64,000 nt of DNA from Candidatus Tectimicrobiota bacterium (GCA_016192455.1 JACPUC010000030.1:1-64000), one strand, 5' to 3'; shown: positions 18,465-27,959, counted from the stretch's first letter. Numbers and translations are program-made. Notes: generated by a model from the letters alone, not told the origin.

Positions 18465-19025
18465 ATGGCTCAAGCGAAGATTCTGGCGATCTGTGGCAGC
18501 CTGCGGAAAGCGTCGTTCAATCGGAGAATTCTCGCCTTTGCGGTGCAAGGCGCGAGAGAGGCTGGGGGCGAGGTGGAGGAGTGCGACCTTGATCTGCCGC
18601 TGTACAACGGCGACATTGAGGCGCAGGGCCTGCCGCCCAAGGTCGTGGCGCTGCGCGACAAGATCGCCGCTGCCGATGGCCTGCTCATTGCCGCGCCGGA
18701 GAATAACCACGGGCTGAGCGCGGCGCTGAAGAACGCCATCGACTGGGCCTCGCGGCCCCCGAGCGTCTGGCCAGGGAAAGTTGCGGCATCCTGTGGAGCG
18801 ACGTCGGGGCTGTTCGGCACCGTGCGCGCCTCGATCCAGCTTCGCACCACGCTGGCGGCCGTGCAAGTAACCCTGCTGCCCCAGCACGTCTGGGTCTCCC
18901 AGGTGCACAAGAAGTTTGATGATCAAGAGAAGTTCGGCGATACCGAGGCGATTCAGAAGCTCAAAGAGCTTGGCGCCCTGCTGGTGAAGACGGTGGGGGT
19001 GACGGCCGTGGCGGTGGCATCGTAA
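18465..19025 (+). CDS. NADPH-dependent FMN reductase (flavodoxin-like fold)
   Basis: The 186-residue protein has the phosphate-binding loop GSLRKASFNRRI near the start and APENNHGLSAALKNAIDW in the middle, both diagnostic of the NADPH-dependent FMN reductase/azoreductase group. It would reduce free or bound flavin or quinone-like substrates in the cytoplasm. Start ATG at 18465 (MAQAKILAIC) follows GAAGGAG at good distance; the ORF track start at 18417 adds a non-conserved leader. It stands alone on the plus strand. Confidence 0.88.
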   Translation: MAQAKILAICGSLRKASFNRRILAFAVQGAREAGGEVEECDLDLPLYNGDIEAQGLPPKVVALRDKIAAADGLLIAAPENNHGLSAALKNAIDWASRPPSVWPGKVAASCGATSGLFGTVRASIQLRTTLAAVQVTLLPQHVWVSQVHKKFDDQEKFGDTEAIQKLKELGALLVKTVGVTAVAVAS

Positions 19026-19266
19026 AGGGGGCTGTCGGCGAGATGATCGCCAGGGGTGCTGCGCGGGCGCCCGACCGCGCAAGGGAACATGTGGGCACCC
19101 GGCAACTCCGAGTCAAATGGGCGTCAACTAAGCTCGCCAGGCCAAAGTCACAATATGTTGTGGTTGCAGCGCTAAGGACGCCTATATAGGGAGGGTGAGC
19201 GCCAGCCCAATCAAATAGCCATCAAATAGTGAGCAAATAGGCGTTTGGCTCGCCTCGCTCCCGGTT
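19026..19266. other. AT-richer intergenic segment with CAAATAG repeats
   Basis: Within 19200-19245 the motif CAAATAG occurs three times in direct orientation (ATCAAATAG twice, then GCAAATAG). The G+C content is visibly lower than in the surroundings. It separates convergent genes. It may be the edge of an acquired segment carrying the AlbA_2 gene. Confidence 0.45.
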
Positions 19267-20733
19267 TTAAGCCCAGTAGGGGACGTAACTTGCGAATCTC
19301 CTCGAGTCGCTTTCGGGGTTGTAGAGCCGGATCAAGCCAGCCTCGACAGCGTCGCTGATCAGCCGCGAGACCTGCGCCCGGTTCTTCTCCTCAATTCCGA
19401 ACCGGTCCCGAAGCGTGCTGTTTGTCATCTGTTTCCGCTGCACGTACTGAAGGCACGCATGGAGGTAGCAGGCCCGAATGCGGTCAGCCTTGTCCATCTC
19501 GGCGAACGGCTTGTGCGCGAACAGAACGGCTCTGGTATGCCCGCCTTCAACTTCGAACAACGGTGCGGGCAGTTGGTACAATTCTGTCTGGAACACCACC
19601 TTGTCCACGCCACTGCCGCGCTCCTCGCAAATGCCCACTCGTCTGAGGAACGATGCCAGCGCCTCGTTCCGGGACTGCGGCGGCGTGTCCAGGAATCGCC
19701 TGGTGTCCATCAATGGCCTGCCGGGATTCGTAATCTCCAGCCGCCTATCGAACACCTCGACCATCGGCCCGGCCCCGGTTACCCTGAAGTCCTGGTGGAT
19801 GATCACATTGGCCACCAACTCGCGAATGGCCAACTCCGGGTACATCGGCACCGTCTTGCGCAGCGCCCCCCCGATTACCTCGTTTGCGGGCAGCATGCCC
19901 TTGAGGAAGCCAATGAGCCCCTCAAACCCGGCCGCATAGCCCATGTGCCCCTGGTGCTCCCGTTTCGTGCGCACCCGCCCCTCGCCGTCGTACTCGACGA
20001 CGCGCACCGCCTTGCGGGCAAGGTGCCGGAACCTCGACAGATCGGAAGCGAACAGGATCGCCCCAAGGTTCAGAATGTTCCACTGCCCGCCCTGACAGGT
20101 TTCGATCATGTGATCCTCCGCAAGGCGAGCCAGAATCCCGTCTCGCGCCTCTGGCAGCGGCACGTCCAGCAGCCTGAAGTAAGCCGGGTAGTCCAGCAGC
20201 GCCAGCACCTCCGAACCGCTCACCCTTTCAGTCGCCACCTGCTGCTCGAAGGGCGTCACGTCGAAGATTCGCCACAGTTCGCGCTCCTTCTCCGGGTAAT
20301 CTTTAAGCCTCTTCTTGTACGATCCGACCCGGATGTACTCCACGCCTTGAAACTGCACCGGCTGGTGCGCCGCCCGTGGAATCTCAACCATGGAAATCTG
20401 CTTGCCATCGGCAGCGAACTCCATGAAACGGAAGTGAATCCGTGGGCTCAGCAGGCGAAGGAGCCAGTTCTCAATCTCCTCACCCCCCTTCTTCGCCTGC
20501 GTCGGCCGAAACGACGTTCCCATCACGTCGTGCGTCTCGTCGGCCACGCCCCAAACTAAGTACGCGTTGGCCTTGCCCGATAAGGCAGCGGAATTAGCAA
20601 GGGCAGAAATGTACTCCCCGATCTCCTCCAAATTCGCAATGTTGCACTTAAACTCGACCCACTCCGTCTCTTTCGGGAGCTGGCGCAGCTCGCGCAGGAG
20701 GCCGGCGAGGTATTCCGGGCTGTCATTCCTCAT
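19267..20733 (-). CDS. AlbA_2 (Schlafen-type) ATP-binding regulator
   Basis: The 488-residue protein has an N-terminal AlbA_2 domain (TEWVEFKCNIANLEEIGEYISALANSAAL, then YLVWGVADE; about 20-145), a middle region, and an HATPase_c_4-type segment with PELAIRELVANVIIHQDF (about 290-345). The C-terminus looks like a winged helix (RDRFGIEEKNRAQVSRLISDAVEAGLIR). Such proteins are usually called DNA-binding or ATP-dependent regulators and often travel in accessory islands. Base composition is lower in G+C than the flanks. Its start overlaps the end of a small acidic ORF by 11 bp, suggesting an operon with the genes at 20723 and 21122. The biological role here is unknown. Confidence 0.85.
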   Translation of the reverse strand: MRNDSPEYLAGLLRELRQLPKETEWVEFKCNIANLEEIGEYISALANSAALSGKANAYLVWGVADETHDVMGTSFRPTQAKKGGEEIENWLLRLLSPRIHFRFMEFAADGKQISMVEIPRAAHQPVQFQGVEYIRVGSYKKRLKDYPEKERELWRIFDVTPFEQQVATERVSGSEVLALLDYPAYFRLLDVPLPEARDGILARLAEDHMIETCQGGQWNILNLGAILFASDLSRFRHLARKAVRVVEYDGEGRVRTKREHQGHMGYAAGFEGLIGFLKGMLPANEVIGGALRKTVPMYPELAIRELVANVIIHQDFRVTGAGPMVEVFDRRLEITNPGRPLMDTRRFLDTPPQSRNEALASFLRRVGICEERGSGVDKVVFQTELYQLPAPLFEVEGGHTRAVLFAHKPFAEMDKADRIRACYLHACLQYVQRKQMTNSTLRDRFGIEEKNRAQVSRLISDAVEAGLIRLYNPESDSRRFASYVPYWA

Positions 20734-20962
20734 TCTCGGCTGCCTCCTCGACGAGTTCGGGCTCGTTATCTTCCGGCATCTCGTCGTCGATGCCTTCGTC
20801 CAGGTCCTTAGGCTCGGCCTCGGCTGTAATCCACCGAGCCTCCCTTTCGCGCACCTGCCTTATGATTACGCGCGCAGCAGGGAGCGTCTGTCTGTGCCTG
20901 CCTCTGCCGGCGATGCGGCCAGGGTCAACCCACAGGCTGGCGAGGGGAACCGTTCCTCGCAT
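20723..20962 (-). CDS. Small acidic hypothetical protein, possibly a remnant
   Basis: The ORF ends 11 bp inside the start of the AlbA_2 gene, an arrangement typical of translational coupling. The 79-residue form starting MRGTVPLASL has GGGGAAG directly upstream; the ORF track gives a 109-residue form from 21052. The C-terminus is strongly acidic (DDEMPEDNEPELVEEAAENEE region). I recognise no family. It could be the surviving end of a larger gene, since island-borne AlbA_2 genes often follow larger enzymes. Confidence 0.45.
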   Translation of the reverse strand: MRGTVPLASLWVDPGRIAGRGRHRQTLPAARVIIRQVREREARWITAEAEPKDLDEGIDDEMPEDNEPELVEEAAENEE

Positions 20963-21121
20963 CTTCCCCGCTGCTACCAAGAGCAAGAAACCACGTTTCC
21001 CAGTGAATTTCCGGGCAATCCCACGATCTCGACCCGGGAAGAGGGAGAACAAACGCTGCCTGGCGGACGCAGCGAGCCCTCCTGCCGCCGGCGTCTCCTT
21101 GGGCCGCGGTGCCCGACTGTC

Positions 21122-21331
21122 TCACCCCTCGTTTTCATCCGGCAGCAGCTCCAGGCGCTCCTGGTACTTCATGAAGCAGGGATCGCAGAGGCCGTGGGAG
21201 GGCCGCCATTGCGGGTTGCGCTCCGTTACCGCGCTCACGAGCTTCTGATCGGGGTTCTCCAGCCAGCGGCGGAACCTGTTTGAGGACCTGTTCAGTGGAC
21301 CAGCGCAGAGGGGACACCGGGTCTTTTCCAT
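21122..21331 (-). CDS. Small zinc-ribbon-like protein
   Basis: The 69-residue protein has CPLC near the N-terminus and CDPC in the second half, a spacing suited to one structural zinc. The middle is basic (RSSNRFRRW). A GGAG site lies nine bases before the ATG. It is on the same strand and upstream of the acidic ORF and AlbA_2 gene. No named family was recognised; function unknown. Confidence 0.6.
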   Translation of the reverse strand: MEKTRCPLCAGPLNRSSNRFRRWLENPDQKLVSAVTERNPQWRPSHGLCDPCFMKYQERLELLPDENEG

Positions 21332-21567
21332 GAAAGTTCTCCGCCTGCTGAGGCGCCTGTGGCTGGTGGCGCACCAGGGTTTCAGGAACGAGGTCGGCGC
21401 TGCGACGAGGGAAGCTCCCGCCCGCCGGACTCCACCGCCATACTACCTGAGAGTGCGGCGCCGACCAAGGGCAACGCCGCGACGGGTTGAAGGCGACGGA
21501 TCTCCAGCGCGGCTCGCGGCGCCGGTGCGCCCGTGTGATCCGGGAGCAATACGGGAGGACTCGTTCC

Positions 21568-22059
21568 ATGAAGCTCTACCTCGTGCGGCATGGCCACGCG
21601 GAGGAGGCGAGTGTGGACCCGCAGCGCCCCCTCAGCGCCCGCGGCGAGGAGGAGGTGCGGCGGTTGGGCCGGCGTCTGAAGGAGCGCGCCCTGGCAGGAA
21701 GTGGGGCCCCGCCGGCGGTCTTCCACAGCGACAAGCTGCGCGCCAGGCAGACCGCCGCGCTGCTCGTTGAGACTCTCTTTCCGACAAGTGGGGCGACCGA
21801 GCGCTGGGGCCTGGGGCCGAATGATGACGCTGCCGCGTGGCTGCCGGAGCTGGCGGCGGCGGAGGAAGATGTCATGCTCGTCGGCCACCTGCCGTTCCTG
21901 GCCAACCTGGCTGGGTTGCTCCTGCGGCAGGGCGCCGCGGCGTCGGAGGGGATGGCTGCCGCCGAGATCGAGTTTCCCGCCGCGGGCGTCGTCTGCCTGG
22001 AGCGCCGCGGCAGGCGCTGGGAGCTGGCCTGGAACGCGGCGCCTGCTGGAACCGCCTGA
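21568..22059 (+). CDS. sixA: Phosphohistidine phosphatase SixA-like
   Basis: The 163-residue histidine phosphatase has the RHG signature at the start (LYLVRHGHAEE), a DKLRARQTA segment and the second catalytic His in VGHLPFLANL. SixA removes phosphate from phosphohistidine on signalling phosphotransfer domains. Start ATG at 21568 follows GGGAGGA and places RHG at the expected distance from the N-terminus; the longer ORF start is rejected. It precedes the nuo genes but is separated from them by 308 bp. Confidence 0.85.
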   Translation: MKLYLVRHGHAEEASVDPQRPLSARGEEEVRRLGRRLKERALAGSGAPPAVFHSDKLRARQTAALLVETLFPTSGATERWGLGPNDDAAAWLPELAAAEEDVMLVGHLPFLANLAGLLLRQGAAASEGMAAAEIEFPAAGVVCLERRGRRWELAWNAAPAGTA

Positions 22060-22170
22060 CGCGGCAGAGACATCGTAATCGAGTCGCCGGAAAAGCGCCG
22101 CAGCGGCATCCGCCCACCTTCCCCTTGTCGCGGCGACGGCAGGGGCCTCCGGCAGCACGGCGGCCAGAAA

Positions 22171-22198
22171 TTGCTTGTCAGGAATTGCGACCTATACT
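22171..22198 (+). promoter_or_regulatory. Putative sigma-70 promoter for the nuo operon
   Basis: TTGCTT and TATACT are separated by 16 bp, about 170 bp before nuoA. The rest of the 22060-22367 gap is G+C rich and has no gene. This is the only promoter-like pair I see between sixA and nuoA. Confidence 0.45.
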
Positions 22199-22367
22199 AG
22201 TATCGACCGTCGCGCGGGGGGCCGGGAAGCACAGTGCCGCGACTGACCGACGAGCCGGGAAAGGGCGCCGGCGGACCGGCGATCCTGAAGTGCGCAAGGG
22301 TCGGCGCCGGCTGGCCGGCGGAAGCGGCGCGGCGCGCTCATCTTGACCTGTGCCGAGGCAACCGCTC

Positions 22368-22763
22368 ATGACATCACTCGAACGCCTCTTCTTCGGCGAC
22401 TACCAATCCATCAGCCCCTACCTGCCGATTCTCCTCTTTATCATCATCGCCGCCGGTTTCGCCATCGTCACCCTCTTCATCGGTTTCTTCGTGCGGCCGC
22501 GCCGGCCCGACCCGGAGAAACTCTCGCCTTACGAGTGCGGCATCGATCCGGTGATGGGCACGCGCGAGCGCTTCTCCATCCGCTTCTACGTCATCGCCAT
22601 GATCTTCCTCATCTTCGACGTGGAGGTGGTCTTTCTCTTCCCGTGGGCGGTCGTGTACAAGAAGATCGGCATCTTCGGCTTTGTGGAGATGATGCTCTTC
22701 ATTTTCATCCTCCTGGTGGGGTACTACTACGCCTGGAAGAAGGGCGCCCTGGAGTGGGTGTAG
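22368..22763 (+). CDS. nuoA: NADH-quinone oxidoreductase subunit A
   Basis: This 131-residue membrane subunit of complex I has three hydrophobic helices and the conserved loop between the first two (LSPYECGIDPVMGTRERFSIRFY) and then FLIFDVEVVFLFPWAV. It helps join the quinone-binding arm to the membrane arm and its helices contribute to the start of the proton path. Start ATG at 22368 has GAGG upstream; the GTG at 22350 is less well placed. It opens the nuo cluster, but the usual next gene, nuoB, is missing. Confidence 0.93.
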   Translation: MTSLERLFFGDYQSISPYLPILLFIIIAAGFAIVTLFIGFFVRPRRPDPEKLSPYECGIDPVMGTRERFSIRFYVIAMIFLIFDVEVVFLFPWAVVYKKIGIFGFVEMMLFIFILLVGYYYAWKKGALEWV

Positions 22764-22978
22764 GCCAGCCCACGCCGGCGAAGCGGCACTTTTGGGGGGG
22801 GACCCTCGATCCCCAACATCCCCTGCCCACGCGAAGGCGCAAGGCGCACTCGCGCCGGTGGGCTGCGCGAGGGGAGAATGTCCCCTCGCATCACCCTAGC
22901 AAGCGAGAAAAAGCCAGCGTGACGCATTGAACCTATCGAGCCGAACCACTTCCGATTCACCACAGGGTGAGTGCTGCA
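22764..22978. repeat. Repeat-like sequence at the position normally held by nuoB
   Basis: The 215-bp gap between nuoA and nuoC carries GGGGGACCCTCGATCCCC and then CGCGAGGGGAGAATGTCCCC followed by TCGCATCACCC. The same modules occur in intergenic gaps at about 36480-36600 and 50830-50880. It is far too short for nuoB and shows no trace of its cluster-ligand motifs. Confidence 0.6.
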
Positions 22979-23593
22979 ATGGCTGACGAGACGGAACAGA
23001 CCCACGAGGAGGCGGAGCCCTTGGCTGCGGAGGCTGGGGCCGAGGAGGCTGGCGGCGAGACGGCGGCAGCCGCGTCTGCCGCGGCCGGCGCGTCGGGGCA
23101 GGAGGCGCTGCTGCGGGAGAATGTCATCGCGCGCAAGCTGTGGGAGCGCTTCCCGGACGCCATCCAGGTCGTCTACTGCGCCCTCAACCGCCCCGAGGAG
23201 TTGACCGCCCTGGTGGACCGGCAGCGGATCGTGGAGATTTGCCGCTTCTGCCATGATGATCCCGACCTCTACTTCAACCTCCTCTCCGACCTCTGCGGCG
23301 CCGACTACCCCGACGAGGAGGAACGCTTCACGGTCGTCTATCAACTCTACTCCATCCGGCACAACCAGCGGCTGCGGCTGAAGGTGAAGACGAAGGAGGG
23401 CGTGCCGGTGCCGTCGGTGACGAGCGTCTGGCGCACCGCCAACTGGCACGAGCGCGAAGCCTACGACCTGTATGGCATCGTCTTCGAAGGCCACCCCAAC
23501 CTCAAGCGCATCCTCATGCCGGATAACTGGGAAGGTTTCCCCCTGCGCAAGGAGTACCCGCCCGAAGGGCAGGGGATGCGGGAGAGGGTGTAA
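22979..23593 (+). CDS. nuoC: NADH-quinone oxidoreductase subunit C
   Basis: The 204-residue peripheral-arm subunit has the family block TSVWRTANWHEREAYDLYGI followed by LKRILMPDNWEGFPLRKEYP. It has no cofactor and scaffolds the quinone end of the hydrophilic arm with NuoB and NuoD. The first 40 or so residues are an Ala/Glu-rich low-complexity extension not typical of NuoC. ATG at 22979 has AGGGTGAG upstream and is preferred to GTG at 22967. The stop is 2 bp before nuoD. Confidence 0.93.
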   Translation: MADETEQTHEEAEPLAAEAGAEEAGGETAAAASAAAGASGQEALLRENVIARKLWERFPDAIQVVYCALNRPEELTALVDRQRIVEICRFCHDDPDLYFNLLSDLCGADYPDEEERFTVVYQLYSIRHNQRLRLKVKTKEGVPVPSVTSVWRTANWHEREAYDLYGIVFEGHPNLKRILMPDNWEGFPLRKEYPPEGQGMRERV

Positions 23594-23595
23594 CC

Positions 23596-24699
23596 ATGGC
23601 TATGCTGGAGACGTCGGAACTCGTCATGAACATGGGGCCGCAGCACCCCAGCACGCACGGCGTGCTGCGCCTGGTGCTCGACCTCGATGGCGAGATGGTC
23701 CGCGATGTCGAGATCCACGTCGGCTACCTGCATCGGGCGATGGAGAAGCTGGCGGAGAACCTCACCTATCCCCAGTTCGTCCCCTACACCGACCGCATGG
23801 ATTACACGGCGGCGCTGTCGTGCAACCTCGCCCTGGTGATGGCGCAGGAGAAGGTCGGCAGGGTGGAGGTGCCGCCGCGGGCGCAGTATCTGCGCGTCAT
23901 CCTCGTCGAGCTGCAGCGCATCGCTGCCCACCTCCTCTGGCTGGGAACGCACGCGCTCGATCTCGGCGCCATGTCGGTCTTCCTCTACTGCTTCCGCGAA
24001 CGGGAGAAGATTCTCGATCTCTTCGAGGACATCACCGGGGCGCGGCTGACCATTCACTGGATTCGCATCGGCGGCCTGCCGGCCGACGCCACCGAGGGCT
24101 TCGTGCCGGCGACGCGGGAGTTCTGCAAGGAGTTCCCCGGACACGTGCTGTCGTACGAGCGGTTGCTGACCGAGAACCGCATCTTCCGCAAGCGCACCGA
24201 AGGCGTGGCGGTGATCTCCGCCGAGGATGCCATCAACCTCGGCCTGACGGGTCCGAGCCTGCGGGGCAGCGGCGTCTACTGGGATATCCGCAAGGCCGAG
24301 CCGTACCTCGTCTACGACGAGGTCGACTTCGAGATTCCCATCGGCAAGAACGGCGATGTGTACGACCGCTACCTGGTGCGCATCGAGGAGATGCGGCAGT
24401 CGCTGCGCATCGTCGAGCAGTGCCTCGATCGCTTGCCCTCCGGGCCGATCATCAATAAAGTGCCGCGCATCTGGAAGGTGCCGACGGGCGAGGCGTACCA
24501 CCGCGTCGAGGCCCCCAAAGGCGAGTTCGGGGTGTACATCGTGTCGGACGGCACCGACAAGCCATGGCGCTGCCGCATCCGCTCGCCCTCCTTCGTGAAC
24601 CTGCAGTCGCTGCCGACGATGATCATCGGCGGGCTGGTCGCCGATGTGGTGGCGGCGATCGGCAGCATCGACGTGGTCATGGGCGAGTGCGACCGCTAG
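23596..24699 (+). CDS. nuoD: NADH-quinone oxidoreductase subunit D
   Basis: The 367-residue quinone-site subunit, related to [NiFe] hydrogenase large subunits, shows NMGPQHPSTHGVLRLVLDLDGE at the N-terminus, GYLHRAMEKLAE, and the C-terminal SFVNLQSLPTMIIGGLVADVVAAIGSIDVVMGECDR. These are the regions lining the ubiquinone/menaquinone pocket. Translation probably couples to nuoC. After it there is a 191-bp gap without a gene, where nuoE, nuoF and nuoG are found in many operons. Confidence 0.95.
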   Translation: MAMLETSELVMNMGPQHPSTHGVLRLVLDLDGEMVRDVEIHVGYLHRAMEKLAENLTYPQFVPYTDRMDYTAALSCNLALVMAQEKVGRVEVPPRAQYLRVILVELQRIAAHLLWLGTHALDLGAMSVFLYCFREREKILDLFEDITGARLTIHWIRIGGLPADATEGFVPATREFCKEFPGHVLSYERLLTENRIFRKRTEGVAVISAEDAINLGLTGPSLRGSGVYWDIRKAEPYLVYDEVDFEIPIGKNGDVYDRYLVRIEEMRQSLRIVEQCLDRLPSGPIINKVPRIWKVPTGEAYHRVEAPKGEFGVYIVSDGTDKPWRCRIRSPSFVNLQSLPTMIIGGLVADVVAAIGSIDVVMGECDR

Positions 24700-24890
24700 C
24701 GAGTGGTCGCGCGGCGGCCGCCTCCAGCGGCGCCAGGCTGCTCGAGGGACCAGGGGCGGAAGGGCGTGGCGATCTCTTCCGCCCCGCCGTTGCTGTGCCG
24801 CCAGGGAGGAGGCACCTGTGGCGCGGGCCGCCCGCCGCTTGCTGGCCGAATCGAAGCCGCATGATGCCGAGCCGCTAACGAGGGAACCGC

Positions 24891-25856
24891 ATGCTCAACG
24901 CCCTCATCGAGACCGTCGTGGTACTGGTGAAGATCGCCGTCATCTTCGGCGCCGTCTCCCTGGTGGTCGCCTACCTGACCTACTTCGAGCGCAAGGCCAT
25001 CGCCCACATGCAGGTGCGCATGGGGCCGATGCGCGTCGGCTGGCATGGGCTGTTGCAGCCGATCGCCGACGGCATCAAGCTGATCGTCAAGGAAGACATC
25101 ATCCCCGCGCGGAGCGACCACCTCATCTTCCGCCTGGCGCCGTTCATGCTCCTGGTGCCGTCGCTCATCATCTACGCCGTCATTCCGTTGGGGGAGCGCG
25201 CCTGGGTCACGAACATCAACATCGCCGTCCTCTACGTCCTGGCCGTCTCCTCGTTGAGCGTCTATGGCATCGTGCTGGCGGGTTGGTCGTCGGGCAGCAA
25301 GTACTCCCTCCTCGGCGGGCTGCGCTCGGCGGCGCAGATGATCAGCTACGAAATCTTCCTCGGCTTCTCGCTCATCGGGCCGCTGATGATCGCGGGCTCC
25401 CTGAACTTGGTGGAGATCGTCAACGCCCAGCAGAGTGTCTGGCTGGTGGTCTATCAACCCCTGGCGTTCGTCCTCTTCATCTCGGCCGGTCTGGCGGAAA
25501 CCAACCGTATTCCCTTCGATCTTCCCGAGGCCGAGACCGAGCTGGTCGCCGGCTTCCACACCGAGTACAGCGGCATGCGCTTCGGCTTCTTCACGATTGC
25601 GGAGTACGCCAACCTCCTGCTGTTGAGCGTCATGGCCACGCTCGTTTTCTTCGGCGGTTGGCACGGGCCGCTGCTGCCGGGCTTCGTCTGGCTCCTCCTG
25701 AAGGTGGCGGTCTTTATCTTCCTCTTCTTCTGGCTGCGCGCCACCCTGCCCCGCTTCCGCTACGATCAGCTCATGCGGCTGGGCTGGAAGATCATGTTCC
25801 CCCTGGCGCTGTTGAACATTGCCGTCACCGGCATCGTTTACTACTTTGTGGTGTGA
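24891..25856 (+). CDS. nuoH: NADH-quinone oxidoreductase subunit H
   Basis: The 321-residue polytopic subunit has [22 protein letters not shown], the loop [25 protein letters not shown] with the conserved acidic residues near the quinone channel, and about eight membrane helices. NuoH couples quinone chemistry to the proton pumps. Length is normal for the family. An in-frame start at 24891 follows GAGGGAACCGC. Confidence 0.95.
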   Translation: MLNALIETVVVLVKIAVIFGAVSLVVAYLTYFERKAIAHMQVRMGPMRVGWHGLLQPIADGIKLIVKEDIIPARSDHLIFRLAPFMLLVPSLIIYAVIPLGERAWVTNINIAVLYVLAVSSLSVYGIVLAGWSSGSKYSLLGGLRSAAQMISYEIFLGFSLIGPLMIAGSLNLVEIVNAQQSVWLVVYQPLAFVLFISAGLAETNRIPFDLPEAETELVAGFHTEYSGMRFGFFTIAEYANLLLLSVMATLVFFGGWHGPLLPGFVWLLLKVAVFIFLFFWLRATLPRFRYDQLMRLGWKIMFPLALLNIAVTGIVYYFVV

Positions 25857-26004
25857 TGGGGACGGCGAGCGAGGGCGACGAGGCGGCGCCGCCGCCCCTC
25901 TCGGCTCGGCCTTTCCTTGCTCGGCACGCTGGCGCGGTCGAGGGGATGAGGGTGGACGGGAGCGGCACGGCGGCCGCTGCGGCGAGAAAACAAGGAGACT
26001 GAAA

Positions 26005-26454
26005 GTGACCGGCCTGAAAAAGGCGCTGCGTAAAATCTTCCTTTGGGACTTCCGTGAGGGGATGGGCGTGACGCTCTCGCATCTTCCCAAGAAGACCTTC
26101 ACCCTGCAGTATCCGAAAGAGAAGCCGGTCATCCGGCCGCGTTTCCGCGGCACCTTCAAGCTCCTCATCGACGAGGGGGGCCGCGAAATCTGCAATGGCT
26201 GCAAGATGTGCGAGGTGGCGTGCCCGGTCGAGTGCATCTCGATGGACCGCGTCGGCAAAGGGAAGAACACCTGGGCGGAGCGCTTCGAGATTGACCTGAC
26301 GCACTGCATGTATTGCAACCTCTGCGTCGAGGCGTGTCCCAGCGACTGCATCATCATGACCGAGAGCTTTGAGACCTCCGGCTATGACCGGAACATCATC
26401 ATGACGAAGAAAGAGCTCTACGCAGATATTGACGGGCTGCGATTTAGGAAGTAG
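26005..26454 (+). CDS. nuoI: NADH-quinone oxidoreductase subunit I
   Basis: The 149-residue ferredoxin-like subunit carries two 4Fe-4S motifs, CNGCKMCEVACP and CMYCNLCVEACP, which pass electrons towards the NuoB cluster. The start is GTG at 26005, chosen because AAGGAG lies eight bases upstream and the sequence then begins with the usual short basic leader. The ORF track start (25819) covers an unrelated leader in the gap after nuoH. Confidence 0.93.
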   Translation: MTGLKKALRKIFLWDFREGMGVTLSHLPKKTFTLQYPKEKPVIRPRFRGTFKLLIDEGGREICNGCKMCEVACPVECISMDRVGKGKNTWAERFEIDLTHCMYCNLCVEACPSDCIIMTESFETSGYDRNIIMTKKELYADIDGLRFRK

Positions 26455-26936
26455 AGTTGCGTGCAATGCGGTAACGCGGCGCGGAGGAAGGGGCGGGGGT
26501 GGTTGCCTTCGCTCTGTCGATGCAGGAACACTCAGAAGGGTGTGCGGCAGTTGGGCGGGCGAGAGGCAGTCGGGCCGTCGCTCCGTGGCGAGCAGGTTGC
26601 GACGATGAGGTTTCGCGATCCGCGGCTTACCATCTGAGGTCCGTCCCCGCGCAGAAGAGGCGCCTCATGCTGCTGGCGCAGTTGAGGCTGTTGGTGCGTT
26701 TGTTTGCGCATCTCCCCTGCATCTCATCGTTCCTCGTGTTGCCCTGAGCATCCCTCAGCCCGATCTTTCTGAAGCGGCGCCTCCTTTCAGGTTGGCGGCC
26801 TGCCGCATGGGTAAGCCGCAAGGGCAACCTGAAGGGGCGAGCGTGGTGCGGCCCACGCCCGGGTGCGCGCCGGGCGCCGGCAAGGGCGGCGGAACCGCGG
26901 CGGTGAGCCGCCACTTCGACACGACAGGCAGAGAGC
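26455..26936. other. Gene-free gap inside the nuo cluster
   Basis: The 482 bp between nuoI and nuoJ hold only motif-free overlapping ORFs. Such a long gap between these two genes is unusual. A short GAGGCGCCTC palindrome lies near 26660. I see no transposase remnant. Confidence 0.5.
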
Positions 26937-27488
26937 ATGGACCTTTCCTTCCTGTTCTTCTACCTCTTTGCCGCGGTTGCCGTTGGCGCGGCGCTCGTGG
27001 TCGTGCTCAACCGCAACATCCTGCACTGCGCCATGGCGCTGGTGCTGATGTTCTTCGCCATTGCCGCCCTCTTCCTCATGCTGGGCGCCGAGTTCATCGC
27101 CGCCGTGCAGGTGCTGGTGTACGCCGGGGCCATCATGGTGCTCTTCCTCTTCGTCATCCTCCTCATCCAGATTGATCGCGTGCAGATGCTGCGCTTCGCG
27201 CATCGTCAGAGCCCGCTGGTGGTCATCATTGCGGTGCTGCTGCTGGCGGAGCTCCTCTACATGATCATCCGCGGCACCTTGGGCATCGCCCCGGGCGGGG
27301 CCGACGCGGCCGCCGCCGGCGCCGCGAGCGGCTCCACCGAGGCCTTCGGCGCTCTCCTCTATACGACCTATCTCTTCCCCTTTGAGGTCGCCTCGGTGCT
27401 GCTGCTTGCCGCGATGATCGGCGCCATCCTCCTGGCGCGTCTCGACAAGGAGGAAGTCGGGGGCGTGTCGCGGCAGGACATGAGCTAG
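26937..27488 (+). CDS. nuoJ: NADH-quinone oxidoreductase subunit J
   Basis: The 183-residue membrane subunit has five hydrophobic helices and the family segment [25 protein letters not shown], whose helix carries the pi-bulge linking quinone reduction to pumping. An Ala/Gly-rich insertion at about 118-137 lies between helices four and five. It starts with ATG at 26937. Confidence 0.92.
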   Translation: MDLSFLFFYLFAAVAVGAALVVVLNRNILHCAMALVLMFFAIAALFLMLGAEFIAAVQVLVYAGAIMVLFLFVILLIQIDRVQMLRFAHRQSPLVVIIAVLLLAELLYMIIRGTLGIAPGGADAAAAGAASGSTEAFGALLYTTYLFPFEVASVLLLAAMIGAILLARLDKEEVGGVSRQDMS

Positions 27489-27637
27489 CGCGCTGGGCCC
27501 GGCACGGAGCGGAGGGCGAGGCCGGGCGGGCCGCGCGGCGCGGCGTCGAGGGTTCTCGTCGAGGTGGGGAGCGGGGAGCTCCGCGGCCGCCGCGGGGTGA
27601 GCGGCACGGCGAGATCGGCAGGGGGAGCTTGCGTGCA

Positions 27638-27940
27638 ATGATCAGCCTCCAGCACTACCTAGCCCTTGGGGCCATCCTCTTCGCGATCGGGGTCGTGGGC
27701 GTCCTCACGCGGCGCAACGCCATCCTCATCCTCATGGCGATCGAGCTGATGCTTAATGGCGTGAACATCACGCTCATCGCCTTCGCCCGCCATGCCGGGA
27801 ACCTCACCGGGCAGATTTTCGTCCTCTTCATCATTACGGTTGCCGCGGCGGAGGCCGCGGTTGGTCTGGCCCTGGTCATCGCCCTGTTCCGCGGTCGAGA
27901 CACGCTCAATGTTGACGAAATCCACCTGCTGAAGTGGTAG
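27638..27940 (+). CDS. nuoK: NADH-quinone oxidoreductase subunit K
   Basis: The 100-residue subunit has three helices with the conserved Glu residues of the proton path in [17 protein letters not shown] and [16 protein letters not shown]. It is related to MrpC. ATG at 27638 is preferred over the TTG at 27629 because GGGGGAG is then ten bases upstream. It is followed 19 bp later by nuoL. Confidence 0.95.
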   Translation: MISLQHYLALGAILFAIGVVGVLTRRNAILILMAIELMLNGVNITLIAFARHAGNLTGQIFVLFIITVAAAEAAVGLALVIALFRGRDTLNVDEIHLLKW

Positions 27941-27959
27941 CACTGAGGGAGCACGGCAC

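Noticed and set aside
24696-26357. 553-aa minus-strand ORF opposite nuoH and nuoI
   Set aside because: Antisense to genes with definitive complex I motifs; composition is His/Gln/Asp-rich as expected of a shadow.
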